Origin: Rhodospirillales bacterium
GTDB lineage: Bacteria; Pseudomonadota; Alphaproteobacteria; UBA9219
Direction: 5' to 3'
NCBI GenBank assembly: GCA_015654915.1
Contig: JAATFY010000165.1
Coordinates: forward strand, 1 to 6,923
DNA length: 6,923 nucleotides
Part shown: positions 1 through 5,898 of the stretch, piece by piece
How positions within the stretch are numbered: position 1 is the stretch's first letter
Layout: each line of letters opens with the position of its first letter
The notes under the pieces: model-generated
The model's input: only the letters and a program-made list of their open reading frames with translations
Database searches by the model: none
What the model was told of the DNA's origin: nothing
Made by a program: the position numbers and the translations under genes

Positions 1-1070
1 GCGCGGCCCAGCGGCAAGCGACGCAGTTTGGCGCTGAACCAGCCGACCAGAAGTGCCAGCACCAGAATGATGTAGTAAAGAAAAACCACGCGTTGCGTCG
101 GGTCGAAATCGATGCCGAAGAATTGGTTGAAGGACTGACGACCTTCGGCGGCATCGCGTATGAAATCGAGACCGAATAAAGTCGGGCGCGGAACGCCGGA
201 AATTCCGTTCGGGCCGCCGGTCAAGGTGGTCCAGTTGATCAGCACGAGGCGCACGATCTCGCCGAAACCGAGCGTAACGATGGCAAAATAATCGCCGCGC
301 AAACGCAATACAGGAAAGCCGAGGAGAAATCCGGTGGCGGCGGCAATCAATCCGGCGATTGGCAGCGCGGTCCAGAAACCAATACCGGTATGCTGCGCCA
401 GCAAGGCGTAGCTGTAAGCCCCGATGGCATAAAAACCGGCATAGCCGAGGTCGAGCAATCCGGCATAGCCGACCGTAATGTTCAGCCCCCATGCCAGCAG
501 GATGTAAGTCATCACCATAATACCAAAATCCAGCACATAACGGCTGGCCAGCGGCGTCACCGGCAGCACAAGGGCGCAGAAAAGAAGACGCCATGAAATC
601 AGCGTGAGATTTTTTGATGACCGTTCAATCCAAGTTGTCATGCCCGCGAAAGCGGGCATCCCGTTTATCTCCTTTTTTAAAAAACCAAACGGGATTTCGG
701 CTCGTGCCTCGCTATGCGAGGCTTGGCCGGAATGACGCACTAGAACGAACGCCGCCCGCACGGCCACCACAAATGACCCGGCAACCGCGACGGTCTGCAG
801 AAAATGCGACGGGAACGGAATATAAGCTGATACAACTCCGGCAACGAAAGCCAGCGGCGCGATCCATGCGCCCTGCCCCTCACTAATCAATCCCAGCAGC
901 AAGCGCCCGAAGAAAATCAGGATGGCGGCAATGCCGACATCCACCAGATGCCATTCGACTGTCAGTCCATTGACCCCATCGATTGTCCGCGCTCCTGCCA
1001 GCGGCAACGCCAGAATGGCGGCGATCAGCGCGGTGAAGAAGGCATCCTTGAGGCGCGCCGCCATCATCAT
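1..1070 (-). CDS. livM: Branched-chain amino acid ABC transporter permease LivM (partial, 3' end outside window)
   Basis: This is one of the two inner-membrane permeases that form the channel for leucine, isoleucine and valine import, paired with LivH and driven by the LivG/LivF ATPases. The frame is open from an ATG at 1070 to the window edge, giving 356 codons. The N-terminal part (residues 1-110) holds about three hydrophobic segments. The conserved core contains GYAGLLDLGYAGFYAIGAY (201-219), GFPVLRLRGDYFAIVTLGFG (251-270) and TGGPNGISG (284-292). The window ends at RLPLGR, where the ATPase-contacting loop begins, and these blocks match E. coli LivM closely. The first ATG overlaps the livH stop as ATGA, so translation is probably coupled. 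Three ATG codons in a row make the exact start uncertain by two residues. Residues about 112-145 come from an inserted palindromic repeat and have no counterpart in the family. No stop codon or frameshift is present, so I read the gene as intact. Confidence 0.93.
   Translation of the reverse strand, partial: MMMAARLKDAFFTALIAAILALPLAGARTIDGVNGLTVEWHLVDVGIAAILIFFGRLLLGLISEGQGAWIAPLAFVAGVVSAYIPFPSHFLQTVAVAGSFVVAVRAAFVLVRHSGQASHSEARAEIPFGFLKKEINGMPAFAGMTTWIERSSKNLTLISWRLLFCALVLPVTPLASRYVLDFGIMVMTYILLAWGLNITVGYAGLLDLGYAGFYAIGAYSYALLAQHTGIGFWTALPIAGLIAAATGFLLGFPVLRLRGDYFAIVTLGFGEIVRLVLINWTTLTGGPNGISGVPRPTLFGLDFIRDAAEGRQSFNQFFGIDFDPTQRVVFLYYIILVLALLVGWFSAKLRRLPLGR
637..737 (-). repeat. Palindromic repeat copy A, inserted in frame inside livM
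   Basis: On the minus strand it begins GTCATTCCGG and ends GGGCATGAC. Three internal hairpins are visible in plus coordinates. The first is 642-647 with 652-657 around a GAAA loop, the second 658-666 with 687-695 (9 bp), and the third 706-712 with 716-722 (7 bp). The ends 637-641 and 732-736 pair as GTCAT/ATGAC. The start motif and hairpin order match the copies near 2551 and 6639. Within livM it is read without a stop and adds about 34 residues of low hydrophobicity, including the segment MPAFAGMT. Confidence 0.85.
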
Positions 1071-1984
1071 ACTTTCTCGATTTCCGGGCGGCCGAACAAC
1101 CCGTTCGGGCGCACCATCAGCACCAGCATCAGAATGGCGAACACGGCGACGTCTTTATATTGCGCGTTCACATATCCGGCCCAGAAAGATTCGATAATGC
1201 CGATCAGCAACCCTCCGACCATGGCGCCCGGCAGCGACCCGATGCCGCCCAGAACCGCCGCCGTAAAGGCCTTCATACCGGCCAGAAACCCCATATAGAA
1301 ATCGACCACGCCATAATAAAGCGTGACCATGAAACCGGCGATGGCGGCCAGCAACGCGCCGATCACGAAAGTCGCCGATATGGTGCGGTCGACATTCACG
1401 CCGACAAGGGCGGCCATGATTTTGTCCTGTTCGCAGGCGCGCTGGGCGCGGCCCAGAGGCGTGCGATGTATGAGCACCGTCACGCCGGTCATCAGCGCAA
1501 GTGTGATAACCAGAATGACGATCTGCTGATAGGAAATCGAAACGACGAAACCGTCCTCGCGCTGCATCAGGGTCAGGGCACCCTGAAAAACAGGCGCCAT
1601 GGTCTTGACCCGCGCGCCCTGCAGCAACTGCACATAATTCTGCAACAATACCGACATGCCGATAGCAGAAATCAACGGCGCAAGGCGCGTAGAATTACGC
1701 AACGGGCGATAGGCCACGCGCTCGACCGTCCAGCCATAGAGGCTGGTGATGAGCATCGTCACCAACAGAACAATCATCAAGGCGATGACGACATGCGTGA
1801 CACCCAGCAGCCCCAGCACGACAAAACAGATGGTGGTGATGAAAGCGCCGATCATATAAATTTCGCCATGCGCGAAATTAATCATGCCGACGATGCCATA
1901 GACCATGGTGTAGCCGATGGCGATCAGGCCATATACGGCGCCCAGCGTCAGGCCATTGATGAGTTGCTGAAGGAAATATTCCAC
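1067..1984 (-). CDS. livH: Branched-chain amino acid ABC transporter permease LivH
   Basis: Inner-membrane permease that pairs with LivM in the high-affinity branched-chain amino acid importer. The 305-residue length is normal for the family. The signature IAIGYTMVYGIVGMINFAHG is at residues 21-40. The ATPase-docking loop with GRAQRACEQDKIMAALVGVN is at about 178-197. The blocks GMKAFTAAVLGGIGSLPGAM (236-255) and the C-terminus GRPEIEKV are almost identical to the E. coli protein. The start is a GTG. An in-frame TAG at 2003-2005 (minus) limits any extension, and no ATG lies between, so GTG at 1984 is the best choice. No good Shine-Dalgarno is seen. The upstream gene ends 46 bases away on the same strand, and the downstream livM overlaps the stop. 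No substrate-binding protein gene (livK) is next to it in this window. Confidence 0.95.
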   Translation of the reverse strand: MEYFLQQLINGLTLGAVYGLIAIGYTMVYGIVGMINFAHGEIYMIGAFITTICFVVLGLLGVTHVVIALMIVLLVTMLITSLYGWTVERVAYRPLRNSTRLAPLISAIGMSVLLQNYVQLLQGARVKTMAPVFQGALTLMQREDGFVVSISYQQIVILVITLALMTGVTVLIHRTPLGRAQRACEQDKIMAALVGVNVDRTISATFVIGALLAAIAGFMVTLYYGVVDFYMGFLAGMKAFTAAVLGGIGSLPGAMVGGLLIGIIESFWAGYVNAQYKDVAVFAILMLVLMVRPNGLFGRPEIEKV

Positions 1985-2030
1985 TGCGTCGGCGCCATAA
2001 ACCTATGAGTCGTAAGCACAATTTATGGCT

Positions 2031-2534
2031 TTATTGGCCGTGTTTGGCAATACGGGTGCCGTCGCCGCACAAATGGCCGTAGGACTTTTCCGCCACGCAC
2101 ATGTGTTTGACTTCGTCATGCAGTTGCGTGGGGTCGGCGTCGTAGAAATTCAAAACCTTGTTGCGATAGAGGCTACAAAATACGGGAGCCGAGACATTGG
2201 CGGCTTTCTGACCAAATTCGTTGGCGAGACGCGTGCGCAGGGAATCCAGATAAGGAATGCCGTCGCCGCCGTAATTTTTCTTGTAATAACGGATCATGGT
2301 CTGCTCGGCTTCATGAAGCACGCCTATATTGTCCTTGGTGAATCCGGTATAGGCCGGAACCAGATTTTCGCCTTCCGAGCCCTGGCGGCATGTCACGGTA
2401 ATCACCATCAATTCCGAATGCAGCCGCAAGGTGTTTTCGGCCTCCAGTTCGGCGGGCGAGTAGCAACGGTCGGCGGCGACAGCAGTCGTGGTTAGTAGAA
2501 AGTTAGCTATAAAAACCAGTAGAAATTTTTTCAT
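2031..2534 (-). CDS. Secreted cysteine-containing protein of unknown function
   Basis: I do not recognise this 167-residue protein. Residues 1-21 form a clear Sec signal peptide: MKK, then a hydrophobic stretch, then TAVAA with likely cleavage before Asp22. It is therefore expected in the periplasm or outside the cell. The mature part is soluble-looking and holds five cysteines (24, 49, 120, 146, 156), enough for two disulfides with one left over. It contains no obvious catalytic motif. A ribosome binding site AGGGA lies 7 bases before the ATG (2542-2546 on the minus strand), supporting this start. It follows guaA on the same strand with a palindromic repeat filling the gap, and it precedes livH by 46 bases. 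A link to the amino acid importer is possible from position only. The sequence does not resemble a LivK-type binding protein, which would be about twice as long. Confidence 0.8.
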   Translation of the reverse strand: MKKFLLVFIANFLLTTTAVAADRCYSPAELEAENTLRLHSELMVITVTCRQGSEGENLVPAYTGFTKDNIGVLHEAEQTMIRYYKKNYGGDGIPYLDSLRTRLANEFGQKAANVSAPVFCSLYRNKVLNFYDADPTQLHDEVKHMCVAEKSYGHLCGDGTRIAKHGQ

Positions 2535-2550
2535 GAGTTTTTCCCTTTTA

Positions 2551-2679
2551 CGTCATTCCGGAAAATTTTCTCTTCGGAGCGAAGCGACGAAAGAAAATTG
2601 ATCCGGAACCCAGTCAGCATATCCGCAAGAGCTTCCTATCAGAACCTGTCACTGGATCCCCGCCTTCGCGGGGATGACG
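2551..2679 (+). repeat. Palindromic repeat copy B, between guaA and the secreted protein gene
   Basis: It begins cGTCATTCCGG and ends GGGGATGACg. Internal stems are 2564-2571 with 2592-2599 (8 bp), 2610-2614 with 2651-2655 (5 bp) and 2656-2663 with 2668-2675 (8 bp, loop CTTC). The motif GATCCGGAA at 2600-2608 is shared with copy C. The element fills almost all of the gap between the guaA stop and the next gene, with 9 bases left on one side and 16 on the other. The 8-bp GC-rich hairpin next to the guaA stop could protect or end the message. No T-run follows it, so it is not a classical terminator. Confidence 0.8.
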
Positions 2680-2688
2680 TTGTTTTAT

Positions 2689-4233
2689 TTATTCCCATTC
2701 GATCGTACCGGGAGGCTTGCTGGTCACATCATAGACCACGCGATTGATACCCGGAACCTCGTTTATAATGCGCGTAGCGACCTTAGCCAGAAACGCGTGT
2801 TCATAGGGATAGGACTCTGCCGTCATGCCGTCGACCGACGTCACGGCGCGTAGCGCCAGCACATTATCGTAGGAGCGCCCGTCGCCCATCACGCCGACCG
2901 TTTTGACCGGCAGCAGGACGGCAAAAGCCTGCCAGATTTCGTCATAGAGCCCCGCTTTACGGATTTCGTCGAGATAGACCACATCGGCCTTGCGCAGGAT
3001 GGCGAGTTTTTCCTCGGTGATATCGCTGAGAATGCGGATGGCAAGGCCGGGGCCGGGGAACGGATGGCGGCCTACGAAGCTTTGCGGCAGACCCAACTCG
3101 CGGCACAGCACGCGTACTTCGTCCGTGAACAGTTCGAGCAACGGCTCGACCAGTTTCAGCTTCATGCGATCCGGCAAGCCGCCGACATTGTGATGCGACT
3201 TGATCGTGACGCTCGGGCCGCCAGTGAAGGAAACGCTTTCGATCACATCGGGGTATAATGTGCCCTGTGCCAGAAATTCGACGTCCTTTATTGTATGCGC
3301 TTCGGCATCGAAGACATCGATGAACAGCTTGCCCATGGTTTTGCGTTTTTGTTCGGGATCGCTGACGCCCTTCAGCGCTGTGAGAAAAGTCTGTCCGGCA
3401 TCGACCGCAACCAGCGGAATATTGTAGTGCGAGCGGAACAGATCGACGACCTGCTGCCCTTCGCCTTCGCGCATCATACCGGTATCGACGAATATACAAG
3501 TAAGCTGGTCACCGACGGCTTCGTGAATAAGAACGGCGGCAACGGCGCTGTCCACACCGCCGGACAGGCCGCAAATCACCTTGCCCTTGCCGACCTGCTT
3601 GCGGATACGCTCGATTTCGTTGGCGCGGAAAGCCTTCATGCTCCAGTCGCTGCCGCAACCGCAGATTTTGTGCACAAAGTTGCTCAGAAGATTGGCACCG
3701 TCCAGCGTATGAACGACTTCGGGATGAAACATTGTGCCATAGTAATGGCGCTTCTCGTCGGCAACGAAAGCAAACGGTGCGCCGTCGCTGGTGGCCGTCA
3801 CGCGGAAACCCTGCGGCAGCTTCGTGACACGGTCGCCATGGCTCATCCACACCTGTTGCTTCGAACCGAGCGGCCAGAAGTCGGCATACAGATCGCAGGC
3901 GTCCTTGATATCGATCATGGCCTTGCCGAATTCGCGGGCATGGCCACCTTCGACCTTGCCGCCCAGTTGCAGACACATATCCTGCTGGCCGTAACAAATC
4001 GCCAGCACGGGAACATCCATCTTCCAGACAACAGGCGGCGTATGCGGGCTGCCTTCATCCAGCGTCGAGGCGGGACCGCCGGACAGGATGATGCCCTTCG
4101 GCCCATAGGCCTTGATCTGCTCTTCCGAGCGGTTGAAGGGGTGGATTTCGCAGTAAACGCCGGCCTCGCGCACGCGCCGCGCGATAAGCTGGGTAACCTG
4201 CGACCCGAAATCGAGAATGAGAATTTTATCCAT
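2689..4233 (-). CDS. guaA: GMP synthase (glutamine-hydrolysing)
   Basis: This cytosolic enzyme converts XMP to GMP using ATP and glutamine, the last step of guanine nucleotide synthesis. The 514 residues are full length for the family. The glutamine amidotransferase domain (about 1-190) has its nucleophile Cys80 in AICYGQQ and the catalytic His170 and Glu172 in FHPEVVHT. The oxyanion region SGGPAS is at 51-56. The ATP pyrophosphatase domain follows, with the P-loop SGGVDS at 224-229. The dimerisation domain carries GRHPFPGPGLAIR (388-400) and ends with the family C-terminus SKPPGTIEWE. The start gives MDKILILDFGSQ, where homologues begin. No Shine-Dalgarno precedes it, and a -10-like box sits only 5 bases upstream. 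It reads in the same direction as tRNA-Leu upstream and the secreted protein gene downstream. All key residues are present. Confidence 0.97.
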   Translation of the reverse strand: MDKILILDFGSQVTQLIARRVREAGVYCEIHPFNRSEEQIKAYGPKGIILSGGPASTLDEGSPHTPPVVWKMDVPVLAICYGQQDMCLQLGGKVEGGHAREFGKAMIDIKDACDLYADFWPLGSKQQVWMSHGDRVTKLPQGFRVTATSDGAPFAFVADEKRHYYGTMFHPEVVHTLDGANLLSNFVHKICGCGSDWSMKAFRANEIERIRKQVGKGKVICGLSGGVDSAVAAVLIHEAVGDQLTCIFVDTGMMREGEGQQVVDLFRSHYNIPLVAVDAGQTFLTALKGVSDPEQKRKTMGKLFIDVFDAEAHTIKDVEFLAQGTLYPDVIESVSFTGGPSVTIKSHHNVGGLPDRMKLKLVEPLLELFTDEVRVLCRELGLPQSFVGRHPFPGPGLAIRILSDITEEKLAILRKADVVYLDEIRKAGLYDEIWQAFAVLLPVKTVGVMGDGRSYDNVLALRAVTSVDGMTAESYPYEHAFLAKVATRIINEVPGINRVVYDVTSKPPGTIEWE

Positions 4234-4238
4234 GGCGG

Positions 4239-4268
4239 TCTATAGCAAAAAGGAGCGTTTTTTCTAAA
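4239..4268 (-). promoter_or_regulatory. Candidate guaA promoter
   Basis: On the minus strand TTTAGA (4263-4268) and TATAGA (4239-4244) are separated by 18 bases, each matching four of six sigma-70 consensus positions. The expected transcription start falls on or next to the A of the guaA ATG (4233), which would make the message leaderless. This fits the absence of a ribosome binding site. It is based on motif reading alone. Confidence 0.4.
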
Positions 4269-4330
4269 TGAAAATTTTGATGGCCGTTATCAGTCCGTCT
4301 CTATTTTAGTTACACTCAAACTACGCCGGG

Positions 4331-4390
4331 CAGGCTTCGGTCTTCTCGCCCGCCTGGCTGCGCCAGGCGTAGCTCGCAGAGCGAAGCCTG
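4331..4390. repeat. Hairpin element abutting the 3' end of tRNA-Leu
   Basis: An outer 9-bp perfect stem, CAGGCTTCG (4331-4339) with CGAAGCCTG (4382-4390), encloses an 8-bp hairpin CGCCTGGC/GCCAGGCG (4351-4358 with 4362-4369, loop TGC). The outer stem takes in two bases of the encoded CCA end of the tRNA. It differs in sequence from the GTCATTCCGG repeats. It may act as a 3' processing or stability structure for the tRNA precursor. No T-run follows, so a classical terminator is not supported. Confidence 0.65.
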
Positions 4391-4475
4391 GGGCGGGCAG
4401 CCGGACTTGAACCGGCACGCCATTGCTGGCTCAGGATTTTAAGTCCTGTACGTCTACCAATTCCGTCATGCCCGC
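4389..4475 (-). tRNA. tRNA-Leu (anticodon UAA)
   Basis: An 87-base class II tRNA that reads UUA and possibly UUG codons. The acceptor stem is GCGGGCA/TGCCCGC. The D arm contains GAATTGGTAGA. The anticodon stem-loop is CAGGA-CTTAAAA-TCCTG with anticodon TAA. The long variable arm pairs GCCA with TGGC, and the T arm is GCCGG-TTCAAGT-CCGGC. CCA is encoded (4389-4391). The discriminator base is C (4392) instead of the A normal for leucine tRNAs. The gene is preceded by a strong inverted repeat and followed directly by a hairpin element. The rest aligns position by position with E. coli tRNA-Leu(UAA). Confidence 0.96.
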
Positions 4476-4540
4476 CTTACACTTACTGACTGTATCCATA
4501 ATTCGGATTGGAAACCAACTTTCACTCAGTAAGTGTAAGG
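4475..4540. repeat. 15-bp perfect inverted repeat touching the 5' end of tRNA-Leu
   Basis: CCTTACACTTACTGA (4475-4489) is perfectly complementary to TCAGTAAGTGTAAGG (4526-4540), with a 36-base loop that contains a smaller TTGG/CCAA pair. The arm next to the tRNA includes tRNA nucleotide 1. In a precursor transcribed from the promoter at 4560-4588 the hairpin would occupy the leader right at the RNase P cleavage point. Confidence 0.8.
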
Positions 4541-4559
4541 CCCGCAGACCAGAAGACAG

Positions 4560-4588
4560 ATCATAGGAAACAGGTATCAGAACGTTAA
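4560..4588 (-). promoter_or_regulatory. Likely tRNA-Leu promoter
   Basis: On the minus strand TTAACG (4583-4588) and TATGAT (4560-4565) are spaced by 17 bases, matching four and five of six sigma-70 consensus positions. Transcription would begin near 4553, giving a leader of about 78 bases that contains the inverted repeat before the tRNA. Confidence 0.5.
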
Positions 4589-4638
4589 CGGCATTGTTAG
4601 CATAAAATCGGCGGCTCAAAACCGCCCCGATTCGGCAG

Positions 4639-4667
4639 TTGCGTCGGGCGCTTCCTGTCATTATAGA
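4639..4667 (+). promoter_or_regulatory. Likely tRNA-Asn promoter
   Basis: TTGCGT (4639-4644) and TATAGA (4662-4667) are 17 bases apart. The expected start is near 4674, only about three bases before the mature tRNA. The sequence between the -10 box and the start is GC-rich (TAGCCCG), as in many stable-RNA promoters under stringent control. The assignment rests on motif and position. Confidence 0.5.
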
Positions 4668-4676
4668 TAGCCCGTT

Positions 4677-4751
4677 TCCCTGGTAGCTCAGTGGTAGAGC
4701 AGGTGACTGTTAATCACCGGGTCGGCGGTTCGAACCCGTCCCAGGGAGCCA
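4677..4751 (+). tRNA. tRNA-Asn (anticodon GUU)
   Basis: A 75-base tRNA reading AAC and AAU. The acceptor stem is TCCCTGG/CCAGGGA and the D arm is GCTC-AGTGGTA-GAGC. The anticodon arm is GGTGA-CTGTTAA-TCACC with anticodon GTT. The T arm is GGCGG-TTCGAAC-CCGTC with one G-T pair. The discriminator is G, as usual for asparagine, and CCA is encoded. It is divergent from tRNA-Leu and lies 23 bases before the nudF start on the same strand. Confidence 0.97.
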
Positions 4752-4774
4752 TTATTTATACAAAGCCCACATTA

Positions 4775-5404
4775 ATGTCCGATAAGAAATATGAAATCCT
4801 CAAACGTGAAACCCTGTTTCAGGGGTTTTTCCGCGTCGACCGGTTTCACCTGCGGCATGAACGCTTTGACGGTAACTGGAGCCCTGTTCTTACCCGCGAA
4901 ATCTATCATCGCAGCAAGCAGGTCGCCGGGGCCCTGCTGTTCGATCCGCGGCATGACAAAGTCGTGATGATCGAACAGTTCCGCGCCGGCACGCTGGTGG
5001 TCGGCGAATATCCGTGGATGATGGAAATTCCCATGGGTATGGTCGATGCCAACGAAACGCCCGAACAGGCGGCGCGGCGCGAAGCGCTGGAAGAATCCGG
5101 CTGCGAAGTCGCCGAGCTTCAACTGATCGCCAGTTATTTCTCGAGCCCCGGCGGGACGTCAGAACATGTAACGCTTTTCGTCGGCCGCACCACGGCTCCC
5201 GCCGACGGCGGTATTTACGGCGTGGCGTCCGAGAATGAAGATATTCGCGTCCATGTCATGGACGCCGCCCGCGCTATCGGCCTGATCTACGCCAACAAAA
5301 TCCGCGACGCGCAGACGCTGGTTGCCCTGCAATGGTTTGCCATGCATCACACCGAACTGCGCAGCCGCTGGCTAGTCAGCGATGTCGGCACGCCGATTAT
5401 TTAG
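4775..5404 (+). CDS. nudF: ADP-ribose pyrophosphatase (Nudix hydrolase, NudF type)
   Basis: This enzyme hydrolyses ADP-ribose to AMP and ribose 5-phosphate in the cytosol, clearing a reactive NAD breakdown product. The 209 residues equal the length of E. coli NudF. The Nudix box is complete at residues 88-110: G88, E94, R102-E103, E106-E107 and G109, with the metal-binding glutamates in place. Family blocks around it include RETLFQGFFRVDRF (11-24), SSPGGTSE (123-130), ENEDIRVHV (153-161) and ALQWFAMHH (184-192). The frame stays open upstream into tRNA-Asn, but those codons are the tRNA itself. The ATG at 4775 gives MSDKKYEILKRETL and the normal family length. No Shine-Dalgarno is visible. The stop overlaps by 3 bases the end of a doubtful convergent ORF. 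Confidence 0.94.
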   Translation: MSDKKYEILKRETLFQGFFRVDRFHLRHERFDGNWSPVLTREIYHRSKQVAGALLFDPRHDKVVMIEQFRAGTLVVGEYPWMMEIPMGMVDANETPEQAARREALEESGCEVAELQLIASYFSSPGGTSEHVTLFVGRTTAPADGGIYGVASENEDIRVHVMDAARAIGLIYANKIRDAQTLVALQWFAMHHTELRSRWLVSDVGTPII

Positions 5405-5853
5405 AGATATTTTTTCAACGGAAGCGCAGGATTTTTAAAATGACGCGAAGGTTTTTTTAAAGAAGGAGCGTATCGTCTACATGACGGGTATCTGGCATGA
5501 AGTTGTGCTTTTGTAAGATTAAGGTGTTTTTCAAGTCCTTGTGATGGACATGGAAGTGGGTGAACACTAAGAAATTTTTCTATAGGGGCAACCACTTCAT
5601 CTGCTATCGGCGTAAGTATTTTATTATCCACTGCAGTGGCAACATCGTTCCGATAGAGAAGCGCAGCTGCAACAGTAGCAGCGCCAGCGACGGCAAAAAT
5701 GCCCCTGGCTATCCGCCACAAATAAATATTTCTTACCCTTTGTGCAGCGCGCCTTGTCATAAAATCATTCTGAGCTATTGTTTGTCTAATAAAAGGTAGT
5801 TTATTGCATAATTTGGATAGCCTCAATCCTGAAAATACTTTCACTTCGCTCAA
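5401..5853 (-). CDS. Doubtful small membrane protein of unknown function
   Basis: A 150-codon frame starts with TTG at 5853. The first internal ATG, at 5760, would give 119 residues. I do not recognise it. One hydrophobic segment, ARGIFAVAGAATVAAALLY, fits a single membrane helix, with basic residues (RRAAQRVRNIYLWRIAR) before it. The segment after it (NDVATAVDNKILTPIADEV) looks protein-like, but the C-terminal 30 residues are rich in Lys, Arg and Pro and look random. The region is more AT-rich than its neighbours. No ribosome binding site is seen before either start. It is convergent with nudF and divergent from alaX. It is either a real lineage-specific gene or an intergenic stretch of about 490 bases; no other gene candidate fits there. 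Confidence 0.35.
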   Translation of the reverse strand: MSEVKVFSGLRLSKLCNKLPFIRQTIAQNDFMTRRAAQRVRNIYLWRIARGIFAVAGAATVAAALLYRNDVATAVDNKILTPIADEVVAPIEKFLSVHPLPCPSQGLEKHLNLTKAQLHARYPSCRRYAPSLKKPSRHFKNPALPLKKYL

Positions 5854-5898
5854 TAAAATAAGTTATTTTTACAAGCGTTAACCAAAGAAAGCCCTGAA

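Noticed and set aside
614..886. Plus-strand frame of 90 codons with the segment SCPRKRASR
   Set aside because: This segment is the translation of the palindromic repeat in another frame, and the remainder is antisense to livM.
1..1070. livM interrupted by a repeat and therefore a pseudogene
   Set aside because: Every minus-strand codon from 1070 to 3 was checked; none is a stop, and the conserved core resumes in the same frame after the repeat.
1160..2008. Long plus-strand frame antisense to livH
   Set aside because: It is a shadow of livH, with His/Asp/Gln-rich composition and no family resemblance.
2551..2679. Copy B as a classical rho-independent terminator of guaA
   Set aside because: The GC-rich hairpin is present but no T-run follows it on the guaA strand.
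3295..4245. Long plus-strand frame antisense to guaA
   Set aside because: It is a shadow of the clearly identified guaA gene.
4431..4661. Minus-strand frame ending GMTELVDVQDLKS
   Set aside because: The ending is the translation of the tRNA-Leu gene; the rest lies in the divergent promoter region.
4691..4774. Longer nudF start inside tRNA-Asn
   Set aside because: The extra codons translate the tRNA itself; the ATG at 4775 gives the family-standard length.
5855..5869. AT-rich palindrome AAAATAA-G-TTATTTT before alaX as an operator or terminator
   Set aside because: The stem is 7 bp of A and T only with a one-base centre, in an AT-rich stretch; chance is a sufficient explanation.
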